The position numbers and the translations under genes are program-made. The notes beneath the pieces were generated by a model. That model did no database searches, had not been told where the DNA came from, and saw nothing but the letters and a program-made list of their open reading frames with translations. Below are positions 1 to 9,035 of a stretch of DNA of 64,000 nucleotides, in pieces. The DNA comes from Chitinophaga sedimenti (GTDB taxonomy: Bacteria; Bacteroidota; Bacteroidia; Chitinophagales; Chitinophagaceae), in contig NZ_JAKUKA010000001.1 of the NCBI RefSeq assembly GCF_023156195.1, forward strand, positions 1,488,001-1,552,000, given 5' to 3'. How positions within the stretch are numbered: the first letter of the stretch is position 1; every line of letters starts with the position of its first letter.

Positions 1-1769
1 GGCCCTGGCCTGCGTGGGGTCGGCATTAATCACATGAAACCACTGATCGGGCGGGGCCGATTCCGGTACGCCATGTTGCAACGGTTTGGGTTGCGCACTG
101 AACAGCTGTTCAAACACCTCGTGTGCCACATCCTGCTCCATCACACTATTGTAATCGCGCACCAAGCTCATTTTCTTATAATTGAAATTGCCCAGCACCA
201 TGTTGCACACGTCAAAGTCCCAGCGGTAGGGATTGGCCTCCGTTTCGGCCATGGTAAACATTTCCTTCTCGGTTACCGGGTCGGTAATGAGCTGCGGCGC
301 TTCTTCGTCGGGCGTTAAGGTGGCTACCGCCTTGGTATCCGCGGCCGCGCCGGGTTTATTCAGCCTTTTCAGGTATTGATTTACGGTTTGCCGCGCTTCC
401 TTATATACCAGGTTGATGCGCGGTTTATCCGAATACTGCAGCACAATGCCGCGGTTCGCCCCCTCGATCTGCACCTGTAACAATTGATAAAACTGTTGCA
501 GGCTCATTTCGTCCAGGTCGATGTATTCCGGCAATTTAATGCCGTATAATTCGTGCAGGAAGTTGGCCAGTACCGGGTTTACCTCGGCTTCGTTATCCGT
601 TACCTTTAACAGGTACTGATCTTCCGTTACACTTTTCTTTTTCTTCAGTTCGACAGGTATGAGCAGCAAGGGGCTCTGGATGCGTTCATCGGCCTCGTCG
701 CGCAGGTTGTGCCAGCTTAAAAACGCGATCACCAGTTTCAGCTGACTGAAGCCAAATTCCTGTATGTCGTGCTGCGCTTCCACACGGATTTTATTAAGTG
801 CCGCCGGCAGATACGGGTGGTCATCGAACCGCAGGTATTTGTTGAGCGACATCTCCTTCATGCCCTTTACGTTCGCGGCAATGTCTTCGTTCCAGGTGAA
901 GAGGTGCTGGGGACGGATGCTCTGGTAATGTAATACCATGGGCACGCTGCTGATCGTGAGGTTCACGAAGCGGGCATTGGATTTATAATACAGCAAACGA
1001 TTACGCCGGCTCGAATCGAACAGACGGTTACGGAGTTTATTGAGAATAAAGGTATTGCGGTCGTTACTGGTTTTTTGTCCCCAGCCGGCTACTTCGGCAA
1101 GGTCCAGTTGCTTTTCCGGATCGAAGTCGCGGTAATGTTCCAGCCGGTGAATGGCTTCGTACAGGTCCTGCGTACGTTTGTTGCGGTCCAGTTCCGTCAT
1201 TTCCGCGATCAGCGTGCCCACGGCCGGGTGAATACGTTGTTTGTAACGACTTGGGTGGGAGCGGTGCGTGACAAACAGCGCGAGTTCTTTTCGTCATACA
1301 GGTCCAGGCTCATGGCCATACTGCCGAGTACGAGCCCGAGGCAAAAAATGTCGGTCTGTTCGTCGTGGTGGCTCAGCAACATTTCATAACCCTGGTAACC
1401 AGGAATATACGCCGGATGTTTCAGCGGTTGTTGCAGGTCGGTTTGTATGCGGAGGCTCACCGCGTTGTCGTCGGTGATCTTTACTTTGTCAACTACCTCA
1501 AAATGTGGCGATTGGGAGCGGGTAAGTGCGTTCACCGCCGGAATATTGAACTGCGGCATGCCGGCCATGTCCGTGTTCATGGTCAGCGTTTGCCCCTCGG
1601 CAATCAACGCTTCCTCCCGTTCAAAAGGAGCCACCAGCTGGTCTTCATGGATCTTTATTACGGTCCGGAACAGTGGCAGCACACAAGCAATCACATCATC
1701 CGTTGTGTAATCCCCATGCTGAAATGCCGTCACTAAAAATTGCCTGAATGTCTGTGTCATAATTGCCAT
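1..1769 (-). CDS. SF1 helicase-type protein with N-terminal kinase-like segment and DUF4011 region (partial, frameshifted)
   Basis: Partial: the protein runs off the left edge, so the expected helicase motor is not visible. The first ~170 residues look like the C-terminal lobe of a protein kinase: a PGYQGYE segment followed by TDIFCLGLVLGS, which resembles kinase subdomain IX (DxxxxG). No ATP-binding lobe or HRD/DFG motif is seen, so it is probably degenerate. After a one-base deletion near 1281 the other frame continues with a DUF4011-type region (NRLLYYKSNAR; SPLLLIPVELKKKK; LANFLHELYGIKLP). DUF4011 proteins normally carry an SF1 (COG1112) helicase domain after this. Start is ATG 1769 or ATG 1760; a -7 element ends 10 bases upstream of 1769. 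The role is uncertain; helicase plus kinase occurs in the Mokosh anti-phage system, but that is only an analogy here. Confidence 0.7.
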
Positions 1770-1779
1770 TGCGATTGCG

Positions 1780-1787
1780 CAAAAATA
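1780..1787 (-). promoter_or_regulatory. -7 promoter element (TATTTTTG) of the DUF4011 gene
   Basis: On the minus strand this reads TATTTTTG, matching the Bacteroidota -7 consensus TAnnTTTG. It lies 10 bases before ATG 1769, so the transcript would have almost no leader. No clear -33 TTG was found. Confidence 0.5.
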
Positions 1788-1833
1788 TAACGTTTTTATG
1801 CTTTTGTTGGTATAAATGATTTGGGGGAGCGCA

Positions 1834-1871
1834 AAGAAAAAGCCGCCGAAGTGAGTGACACAGCGGCGGCT
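1834..1871 (-). terminator. Intrinsic terminator of the ABC exporter, twin of 51402-51440
   Basis: The stem AGCCGCCG / CGGCGGCT (1841-1848 with 1864-1871) encloses an inner GTG/CAC stem and an AGTGA loop. Read on the minus strand it is followed by a T-rich tract (rc of 1834-1840). It lies 20 bases after the stop codon of the exporter gene. An almost identical structure follows purB. Confidence 0.75.
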
Positions 1872-1891
1872 GAAAGTGGTTATGTGGCTGG

Positions 1892-3658
1892 TTACCCTAA
1901 GAATTGCAACTCCCCAAGCCCTTTATACAACCCTTCATCCTTCATCATCAGCTCCTCATGCGTGCCGCCTTCTACAATGCGGCCCTTGTCCATGACGAGA
2001 ATGAGATCGGAGTTGCGGATCGTGGAAAGGCGATGCGCGATCACGATGCTGGTGCGGCCTTTCATGAGTTTTTCGAGGGCATCCTGTACCAGGCGCTCGG
2101 ATTCGGAGTCGAGGGCGGAAGTGGCCTCGTCGAGGATCAGTATTTTCGGATCTTTCAATACGGCGCGTGCGATGGCGATGCGCTGGCGCTGACCGCCGGA
2201 AAGCTGCACGCCGCGTTCACCTACTACAGTGTTCAGTCCTTCGGGGAAGCCCTGTATGAAGTCCCAGGCGTTGGCCTGCTTCGCGGCCGCGATGATGGCG
2301 TCTTCTGAAGCATCGGTGTCGCCATAGGCAATGTTTTCGCGGATCGTGCCACCAAACAGGAACACATCCTGCGGCACTACGGCCATCTGGCGGCGTAAGT
2401 CGCTCAGTGCGAAGTCTGATGCGGGTTTGCCGTCGAACAACAACTGACCGTTTTCGAGATCGTAGAACCGTAACAGTAAGGATACCACGGTGGATTTGCC
2501 TGCGCCGCTGGGGCCAACGAGGGCCACCTGCCAGCCGGCCTGGGCCTCGAAGCTTACGTCCTGCAGTACCGGGATGTCTTTACGGGAAGGGTAGCGGAAG
2601 GAAACGTTGTCGAAGGCAACCGCGCCGGATATATGTTGTTTGATCGGTTCGAAATGAATGGGTTCGATGGGCTCGTCGAGTATTTCGAGGAGGTTTTCGG
2701 TGGCGCCGATGCTCTTTTGTACACTGGAATAAATATCGGCCAGACCGCTGATCGAACCGCCAATGAAGCCGGTGTAGAGCACGAAACTGAACAGGGTGCC
2801 TGCGAGCAGTTGTCCGTCGGCAATCATGAGGGCGCCGCGCCATACAATGGCTACCATGGCGCCAAAGAGGCCGAGGATGATGAACGAGGCAAACATGCCC
2901 TGGTACTTACCTACGCGCATGCCGGTGCGCGCTACGTCGTCGGTTTTGCGTTTATAGCGGTTGATCTCGAATAACTCGTTAGCGAAGGCTTTTACATTAA
3001 AGATGCCCTGCAATGTTTCTTCCACGATGGTGTTGGAGTCGGCTACCTGTCCCTGCGCTTCTTTGGAGAACTTGCGCACGAACTTACCGAAGAATACTGC
3101 TACCACGCAAATCACCGGGATGATGGCCAGCATGAACAGCGTGAGTTTCCAGCTGGTGGCCAGCAACAGCACGATACCGCCTACGATCATGATGATCTGG
3201 CGGATGAATTCGGCCAGGCTGGTCGTAAAGGTGCTCTGTAACTGGGAAATGTCGGCAGAAATTCGGCTGTTCAGCTCTCCCACGCGGCGTTCCGCGAAGA
3301 ACTTCATGGGCAGGCGGATGAGGTGTGCGTAGGTGGATTGTCGCAGGGAGGCCAGTGTTTTCTCCGTTACTTTCACGAAAATGCTGATCCGGAAGAACGA
3401 GAAGGTGGCCTGCGCGACGAGCAATCCCGCCAGCAAAGCCCCGGTGGTATTGATATGCTCGCGGATATTGCCACGGTGACCGGCATCCACAAGGGTGCCC
3501 ATCAACTTAGGGAAAAACAGCGTAGCCGCGCTGGACATGAATAACAGCACCAGCCCCAGCGAAAACTGCCAGCGGTATGGTTTTGCGTATTTATATAACC
3601 TGCTGATCTTTTTTAATCCGGAGGCACTGACACGTGGTTTCTTTTCTGCTTGTTCCAT
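1892..3658 (-). CDS. MsbA-like ABC exporter (fused permease and ATPase)
   Basis: 588 residues, the normal length for a type IV half-transporter acting as a homodimer in the inner membrane. Residues ~30-320 form the six-helix transmembrane domain. The ATPase domain carries Walker A GPSGAGKST (near 385), signature LSGGQRQRIAIARA and Walker B LILDEATSALD with the catalytic Glu, then the H-loop (IAHRLS). Substrate cannot be read from sequence; lipid A/lipid or drug export is usual for the family. A minus-strand -7 element lies in the 33-base gap before the start, so it has its own promoter, and a clear terminator follows. Confidence 0.9.
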   Translation of the reverse strand: MEQAEKKPRVSASGLKKISRLYKYAKPYRWQFSLGLVLLFMSSAATLFFPKLMGTLVDAGHRGNIREHINTTGALLAGLLVAQATFSFFRISIFVKVTEKTLASLRQSTYAHLIRLPMKFFAERRVGELNSRISADISQLQSTFTTSLAEFIRQIIMIVGGIVLLLATSWKLTLFMLAIIPVICVVAVFFGKFVRKFSKEAQGQVADSNTIVEETLQGIFNVKAFANELFEINRYKRKTDDVARTGMRVGKYQGMFASFIILGLFGAMVAIVWRGALMIADGQLLAGTLFSFVLYTGFIGGSISGLADIYSSVQKSIGATENLLEILDEPIEPIHFEPIKQHISGAVAFDNVSFRYPSRKDIPVLQDVSFEAQAGWQVALVGPSGAGKSTVVSLLLRFYDLENGQLLFDGKPASDFALSDLRRQMAVVPQDVFLFGGTIRENIAYGDTDASEDAIIAAAKQANAWDFIQGFPEGLNTVVGERGVQLSGGQRQRIAIARAVLKDPKILILDEATSALDSESERLVQDALEKLMKGRTSIVIAHRLSTIRNSDLILVMDKGRIVEGGTHEELMMKDEGLYKGLGELQFLG

Positions 3659-3677
3659 ATACTCTTAAGACGAACGG

Positions 3678-3685
3678 CAAACCTA
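3678..3685 (-). promoter_or_regulatory. -7 promoter element (TAGGTTTG) of the ABC exporter
   Basis: Minus-strand TAGGTTTG fits TAnnTTTG and sits 20 bases upstream of the ATG at 3658, between the upstream gene's stop and the exporter. Confidence 0.5.
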
Positions 3686-3691
3686 CATATT

Positions 3692-4348
3692 TTAAGGGAG
3701 AACCTCCTTTTTCTTCGGTTTTAGGTTCGTGATCACCACAAATAAGATCAATTCCACCAGCATAAAGAGCAGGTACCAGGGCGTATCCGGTTTAAAATCG
3801 GCCGTGAGCCAGTAGTATAAAAGGGCAAATACCGCGCAGATGGCTCCCGCAAAGCCGATAATGAACTTGGCTTTCACTTGCCAGATGTACCGCGCGAATC
3901 GCTGCGGATGCTGCTCGTCCACCACGGGGTTCCGTAATTTTCGCGCCAGGTAGATGTTTTCGAGGATGTCGAACAGCCGGGGCAGTAGTTGCGCGGCAGC
4001 GAGTATCCAAAAGAACCATTTGCCGATGTGCTCCATCTTATTGGCCGCAATCCCACAGAGCAGCGCCACACCGGGGTATACGCCGAACATATAGAGATAA
4101 TCCACGGTCAGTTGCCGGCGTACAGCGATTTTAGAGGACTCGGGCATGGTGAGGCACATATTGACTAATTCGCGCTCGGAGAGGGGCATCATGAGGTCCA
4201 TGATGCTGAAAGGCACATCTGCACCGGCTTTATGAATACAGAAGTGGCGGCCAAGACGCACCATGATATAGGTGGTGATAAGGAACAGTGTAAAACATAC
4301 GGCGAAGTAAAACCAGAGGTTTTGCGTCATACAGGGCGTGCAGATCAT
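3692..4348 (-). CDS. Uncharacterised membrane protein coupled to the patatin gene
   Basis: 218 residues with about four hydrophobic segments (near residues 10-30, 90-125, 160-178 and 190-208) and a Lys-rich C-terminus (KPKKKEVLP). I do not recognise the family. Its ATG overlaps the stop of the upstream patatin gene in an ATGA arrangement (4345-4348) once the patatin frame is restored, so the two are probably translationally coupled. That pairing suggests a role connected with membrane lipids, which is inference only. Confidence 0.75.
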   Translation of the reverse strand: MICTPCMTQNLWFYFAVCFTLFLITTYIMVRLGRHFCIHKAGADVPFSIMDLMMPLSERELVNMCLTMPESSKIAVRRQLTVDYLYMFGVYPGVALLCGIAANKMEHIGKWFFWILAAAQLLPRLFDILENIYLARKLRNPVVDEQHPQRFARYIWQVKAKFIIGFAGAICAVFALLYYWLTADFKPDTPWYLLFMLVELILFVVITNLKPKKKEVLP

Positions 4349-5789
4349 ACGGCGGCGGTTGTTAAAGATTGTTGAATAGGTTTTACTTTGTTCAGTTTAT
4401 CGAAGGCTTCGCGACGATCGGCTTTGTACGCTTCCCAGTCGAACCCTTGCAGGAACTGTCCTGCGGCCTCTGCGCCTTTCACGAACAGGGCTACTTTCTT
4501 TCATCGCTGATGGAGAAATCGAGCCAGTTGAATTCATGTACGTCAATGCGCCCGATGCCTTTTTTGAACAGGCTGTTTTTGAGGAGGAAGTCTTTATCAT
4601 AATAATACCGGATCGTATTAAACATGCGACCCATGTAGCCGGCAAGGCCCATCTTACCCGTATTCTGCCGGCTTTTCTCCTTGTCCTCGGGTGCTACATC
4701 GTCGAGGTCAATGCCGAATGTCGGGAGGCGCGGCACTTCTATTTTAGGGTTATAGAAAATGTTGATCGGGAAGTTGGAGAGGATGCCGCCGTCTACAAAC
4801 CTCACCGCGCTCGGTACATCGCCGGGATCGGTCATCAGGTGTTTCATCCAGCTTTGCTGAATGGCTGTTTCGTTCCGCGGAATATCCTGTATCACCGAAG
4901 ATTCAAAGAAGATCGGGATCGACATGGATGCCCTTACAAACTGCGCGGGATGCAGTGTTTTTTCATCTGTGGTGAACAGGTCCCACATTTTCGGGAACTC
5001 TATTTTATTCTGTGTAACGATATCGGAGGTGATGAGTGTTACATCGGGCCCAAGGTCTTTTAAGGAGCCGCCGTTCCGCAGGTGCAAGCCTTGTGGTACC
5101 GTGCCTGCTTTTTCGATAAAGTCTGAAACTGTTGTTACGTTGTGCTCCTGCATAATATCGCGCACCCAGTCCTGGAAATCCTTCCCCGGATTAATCCCGA
5201 ACCCCCTGTCCTTAAAGCGTTTCAGCAGCATGTTGAAGTAGCCCAGTCCGACCAGTACACTTACCACGAGCATACCGGTAAACACGAAACTGAACTTGCC
5301 GATCAGTGCGAATACAGGATTGTCTTTTAGCCCGATGCAGATGATATTCAACATTAACAGTACCGCCATAGCTATTGCCGTGGCGGTGATCAGCTTCTTT
5401 ACATTTTTGAAGTAGTGTTCCTGTGTGATGAGTTTCCGGATTACTTTGCGCGCAAAAGGATGCCCGTCTACAAAGTCGAACAGGTCTTTATTACAGAGAT
5501 AATTCAACACTTTTTCGGATTTGGCGTCTTCCTTTTTCCCGATCACGGCCATCATGGCGGTATTGATCGCCCCGGCGCTGGTGCCTGCGAGGCGCATGAA
5601 GCGGATGCCTGCCTTTTCGAGGATGTAGGTGTAGCCAACAAGCGCCACGCCGAGTACGCCGCCGCCTTCCTGTACGAGGTGGACGTATTGGTTGCCCTGG
5701 TCGTCGAGGGTGTCGCTGACGAGGAGGTTGTCCATGTTTGGTGTTGGATTATTGGTGTTGCCGAATTTTTCGTGGAGCTGTGATAACAC
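4345..5789 (-). CDS. Patatin-like phospholipase with two internal membrane segments (one frameshift)
   Basis: A patatin hydrolase uses a Ser-Asp dyad to cleave acyl esters of lipids. Visible here are the oxyanion loop EGGGVLG (residues 41-47), the nucleophile elbow GTSAG (Ser71) and the DGG motif (Asp333). Two hydrophobic segments (about 132-153 and 163-185) interrupt the catalytic domain, so the enzyme is probably membrane-anchored. The uninterrupted frame stops at 4491, but inserting one A in the GAAAGAAAG run there continues the protein in homology-like sequence (VALFVKGAEAAGQFLQGF) to a stop at 4345, about 481 residues. That stop overlaps the start of the next gene. Confidence 0.85.
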
Positions 5790-5959
5790 GGCTTTTACTG
5801 GGTGTTGTCCGTAAAGGCGGATAGGGCCATTACGGGCTTTTGGGGATTTTGGGATTGGTTCATGTTTTGGGGGTGGTTTGGTGATTCGAATTTAGGGAAA
5901 ATGTTGGGGATTAGCAAGTTAGGGGCTGGATTTAGTCTGGCAGAAATCGTTCACCGCTT

Positions 5960-6133
5960 TCACTTTCTTTGGAAAAAATAACGCATTGCAAAACCGAAAA
6001 GCACTCCCGCGATAAGCCATTTTGGTATTACTCCCCAGTCAACCTTTGATTGGCCGATTACATCGAAGAGCATTCCGAGTAATGCAAACATTATCGCGGA
6101 AGTTGTTGCAAGTTTATTTGGAGATGTGTTCAT
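5960..6133 (-). CDS. Small membrane protein, hypothetical
   Basis: 57 residues if begun at ATG 6133 (MNTSPNKLATT), preferred because the upstream 29 codons are less hydrophobic and a GGAAGA stretch lies just ahead of this ATG; an upstream start at 6220 is possible. Two hydrophobic segments (about 12-28 and 38-53) are followed by a basic tail. Family not recognised. Confidence 0.55.
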   Translation of the reverse strand: MNTSPNKLATTSAIMFALLGMLFDVIGQSKVDWGVIPKWLIAGVLFGFAMRYFFQRK

Positions 6134-6318
6134 AGTTCTGGTTTTCTTCCGGGGCTGGAATTGGGAAATCTTCAAAAGCAATTCGAGCCTCACCGACTGA
6201 ATAAGAATGTTGTTAACCACAGGTGATAACTAAATTTAGCAAATTGCGGCAAATTTGAGGCTTTAGCCTTCAATTATTCAGAGCTAGACAGGACCGCCTA
6301 AAATATATCATGAGTAAA

Positions 6319-6495
6319 TCACCTCGCCAGGTAAGCTTTCACATCCCTCACCAACGGCCCCACCGCTTTCACCGCCTCCCGCAACCGCTCAGGCGTTACT
6401 CCGAGTTTTATACACCAATCCCGTAATTCCCAGGACTCGTTAACGTTAATACGGATGTCGTCCTGCTTGCCGGCATTATTAAGGTTATCTCCCAT
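6319..6495 (-). CDS. DUF3606 domain protein
   Basis: 58 residues. The sequence follows the DUF3606 pattern closely: QDDIRINVNESWELRDWC, then LGVTPERLREAVKAVGP and a VKAYL end. DUF3606 proteins are short, probably helical, of unknown function. Start ATG 6495, stop 6319. Confidence 0.8.
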   Translation of the reverse strand: MGDNLNNAGKQDDIRINVNESWELRDWCIKLGVTPERLREAVKAVGPLVRDVKAYLAR

Positions 6496-6622
6496 AAAAT
6501 ATGTTGTAGTTAGTACACTATCGTAGCCACGTGGAGGGCCGATTGTCTTGGTTGTTCGAGAAGGCTGAAATGGAGATGCCGAAAATACTGAAGGGGAATG
6601 AATTCGCCAAAAATATAGGCTT

Positions 6623-6979
6623 CTATCGCGTCAAAGCATGAGCAGCCATACTTCGCTTATCGCCCAGGATGAACAAATGCGCTTTGATTTTACTGAAATA
6701 TCCTCTCGCAATTACGAGTTGTTGTCCAGCCACGGTGACGTGTTGGCTGTCTAATTGCTCAATGTGGCGGATGCTTACGGCGCAAGCCCTGTTCACCTGT
6801 ACGAACATGCCCGGTGGCAGGTTGGCCAGCGCATTGTCTAAGGTGGTCTTACAGGTGTATTCCTTATCCGGGCCGATAAAGCGGACGTAGTTGTTGTCTA
6901 CTTCCAATACCAGCAGTGCGTCTACATCAATTTTTACAAGAATGCCGCCCTCGTTAATAAATACAGGTTTGTTTTTCAT
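6623..6979 (-). CDS. Stand-alone LytTR DNA-binding regulator
   Basis: 118 residues, essentially one LytTR domain without a receiver or membrane domain. Recognisable are the DALLVLEVDNNYVRF strand region, TLDNALANLPPGMFVQVNRACAV and the C-terminal YFSKIKAHL. LytTR domains bind direct repeats through a beta-rich fold. Two sequences matching the LytTR consensus lie 130-150 bases upstream of its start (7108-7126), so self-regulation is plausible. The signal it responds to cannot be inferred. Confidence 0.85.
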   Translation of the reverse strand: MKNKPVFINEGGILVKIDVDALLVLEVDNNYVRFIGPDKEYTCKTTLDNALANLPPGMFVQVNRACAVSIRHIEQLDSQHVTVAGQQLVIARGYFSKIKAHLFILGDKRSMAAHALTR

Positions 6980-7039
6980 ATAAACGTGTTTAAAAGTAAA
7001 TGAGGCATTGCTTAGACGGCAGGCAAAAATAAGGGTTTA

Positions 7040-7260
7040 CTGTGACTCGTAAGAGGATCCTAAGAGGATGGTAACTAAAACCATGCTGAAACCCCAGTAA
7101 AATGGCGAAAGTTAGTTACAGTTAGTTACAATCCAGTAAGGATCCTCTTAGGATCGTCTTGTGATCCGGAATAGGGTATATGCAGTTTACCACCCGGTAA
7201 ACCCGTCGCCACCAACCGGTAGACCCGTGGCCACCAATCGGTGAATTTTTCAGGCATTTG
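7040..7260. repeat. Short-word repeat mosaic between LytTR gene and the 7394 gene
   Basis: The 414-base gap 6980-7393 has no gene. It contains GATCCTAAGAGGAT at 7056-7069 with its exact reverse complement at 7142-7155, the word TAAGAGGAT twice in tandem (7050-7069), GTTAGTTACA twice in tandem (7111-7130) with its inverse GTAACTA at 7071, and about 2.5 copies of a 19-22 base unit starting CCACC and containing CGGT (7190-7250). The remainder (7261-7393) shows nothing I can name. Confidence 0.7.
7108..7126 (+). promoter_or_regulatory. Putative LytTR binding direct repeat
   Basis: AAAGTTAGT (7108-7116) and ACAGTTAGT (7118-7126) both fit the published LytTR consensus [TA][AC][CA]GTTN[AG][TG]. They are spaced 10 bases start to start, one helical turn; known sites are usually about two turns apart. 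They lie upstream of the neighbouring LytTR gene. Confidence 0.4.
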
Positions 7261-7393
7261 TTCGTCCTACTTTTGAAATGTCAGCCGCCGGAATGGAAGC
7301 ATCGCTTAGGCCGGGGAATGAGGAGCGACATTCTGAAACCTTCTTCCATGGCGGTTGTATTAACAAATTTTTCTAATCACAAAAACAAATTTT

Positions 7394-7963
7394 ATGGCAC
7401 ACGTAGATAATAACATTTTCATCGAAGGTTTAAGGGGCAATGTTGCAAAGCAGATTGTCTTTCGCAAAACACGCAAGGGTACCGTAGCCAGCCGGATGCC
7501 TAAAACTGACCCTAACAGGGAGCCCACACAAGGACAGCTTGAGCACCGCGATCGATTTGCCGATGCGTCTGATTATGCACAGGAAGTACTGGCGGATCCC
7601 GAGTTGAAAGCGCTGTATGAAGCGGCACTTGATCCGGAGAATACGTTGCGCGGCACCATCGTGCGCGATTTCTTTAAAGCGCCCAAAGTAAGGGAAGTGG
7701 ATACTGACAGCTATAAGGGTGTAGTTGGAGATGTGATCAGGATAAAGGCCAAAGACGACTTCCGCGTAATAGCCGTAGACGTTCGCATCCTGAACGCTGC
7801 CGGTGAACTGTTGGAAGAAGGCGCCGCGATCATTGATCCGAAAAGCCGCAAAAAGTGGTTGTACACGACCACGGTACCAAATCCTGAACTGGCGGGCACC
7901 GTCATCCAGGTAACGGCGACAGACATGCCGGGCAATACAGGCTCGCTGGATGTGACGCTGTAA
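7394..7963 (+). CDS. Bacteroidota two-module protein of unknown function (paralogue A)
   Basis: 189 residues, soluble, no signal peptide. The N-terminal half begins with the pattern FIEGLRGNVAKQIVFRKTRKG, then YAQEVLADPELKALYEAAL and IVRDFFKAPKV. The C-terminal half (about 108-189) is beta-rich and reads GDVIRIKAKDDFRVIAV ... EEGAAI ... WLYTTTV ... VTATDMPGN, suggesting an Ig-like fold. The family is widespread in Bacteroidota in my recollection, with no known role. Its C-terminal half and part of the first half are homologous to the product at 10211-10744. A strong terminator follows, so it is probably a single-gene unit. Confidence 0.75.
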   Translation: MAHVDNNIFIEGLRGNVAKQIVFRKTRKGTVASRMPKTDPNREPTQGQLEHRDRFADASDYAQEVLADPELKALYEAALDPENTLRGTIVRDFFKAPKVREVDTDSYKGVVGDVIRIKAKDDFRVIAVDVRILNAAGELLEEGAAIIDPKSRKKWLYTTTVPNPELAGTVIQVTATDMPGNTGSLDVTL

Positions 7964-7977
7964 TTAATCTAACAGAG

Positions 7978-8004
7978 GGCGCACCCGCGTGGTGCGCCTT
8001 TTTT
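7978..8004 (+). terminator. Intrinsic terminator
   Basis: GGCGCACC-CGCGT-GGTGCGCC followed by six T, 15 bases after the stop of the 7394 gene. Confidence 0.85.
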
Positions 8005-8025
8005 AATCACTAGTATATTTTAGCC

Positions 8026-9035
8026 ATGGATAGTCAACAAATGGCCGCTGATATCGTCAGGCTGGCCGAAGAAATCCGGACCTTGTTCAAAGATGCGCAG
8101 CGCAGGGCTGCGGTGAATGTAAATATTGCGATGTTAAGCGTGTACTGGCAGATAGGCCGCCGGATCGCAGAGCAGGAGCAAAGCGGAGAAACACGTGCGG
8201 GGTATGGCCAGTACCTGATCGTGCAGTTGTCAAAACGGCTGGTGGCCGAATTTGGTAAGGGATTCTCCGTACCCAACCTGAAAAACTTCCGGCAGTTTTA
8301 CCTGGTGTTCCCGGATTTCGAGATTGGCTACGCACTGCGTAGCCAATTGAGCTGGACGCACTACCGGCTCATTATGCGCGTAGATAATCCGGCAGCACGG
8401 ACCTACTATGTATCAGAAACCGCTTCGCAGTTTTGGAGTACGCGAACGCTGGAACGTAACATCAACAGTCTCTATTACGAACGGCTGTTATCTACCCAGG
8501 GCCAGGCTTCAAACGATGAACCACCGCCTGCGGCAACCGGCTTTATTAAAGACCCGTACATGCTTGAATTCTGGGAGCGGAACTCCCGCCATCTGCATCG
8601 GAAAGCGACCTGGAAACGGCTATTATCGGCCAGTTACAGCATTTTCTGCTCGAAATGGGAAAGGGCTTCTCATTCGTAGGCCGTCAGTACAGGATTGCTA
8701 CAGAGACCAAACACTTTTTTATCGACCTGGTTTTTTACAACTACATCCTGAAGTGCTTTATCCTCATCGACCTGAAAATAACGGCGCTTGCCCACCAGGA
8801 TATTGGCCAGATGGACATGTACGTGCGCATGTTCGAAGACCTCGTAAAAGGCCCCGACGATAACCCTACGCTGGGTATGATCCTCTGCGCGGATAAGGAC
8901 ATGACGATGGTGAAATACAGCGTATTGGACGAAAGCAGGCAGTTGTTTGCGTCTAAATACAGCCTCATTTTACCTTCTGAAGAGGAGTTGCGCCGCGAGT
9001 TGGAACGCCGGGGACTTTTCCGCCGCCCGCATTAG
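8026..9035 (+). CDS. DUF1016/YhcG-type PDDEXK nuclease (one frameshift)
   Basis: Restored length about 336 residues. The N-terminal DUF1016 domain is recognisable (VYWQIGRRIAEQEQ; YGQYLIVQLSKRL; GFSVPNLKNFRQFY; LSWTHYRLI). The C-terminal PDDEXK domain has ESDLETAIIGQLQHFLLEMGKGF, then FIDLVFYN and CFILIDLK, i.e. the D...(D/E)xK core. The two halves sit in different frames; one base is missing around 8575-8585, plausibly in a G run. It stands alone, with no restriction-modification partner visible. Its stop overlaps the stop of the convergent AraC gene. Confidence 0.85.

Noticed and set aside
7190..7250. Possible CRISPR array
   Set aside because: Only about 2.5 imperfect units of 19-22 bases with no unique spacers and no cas genes in the window.
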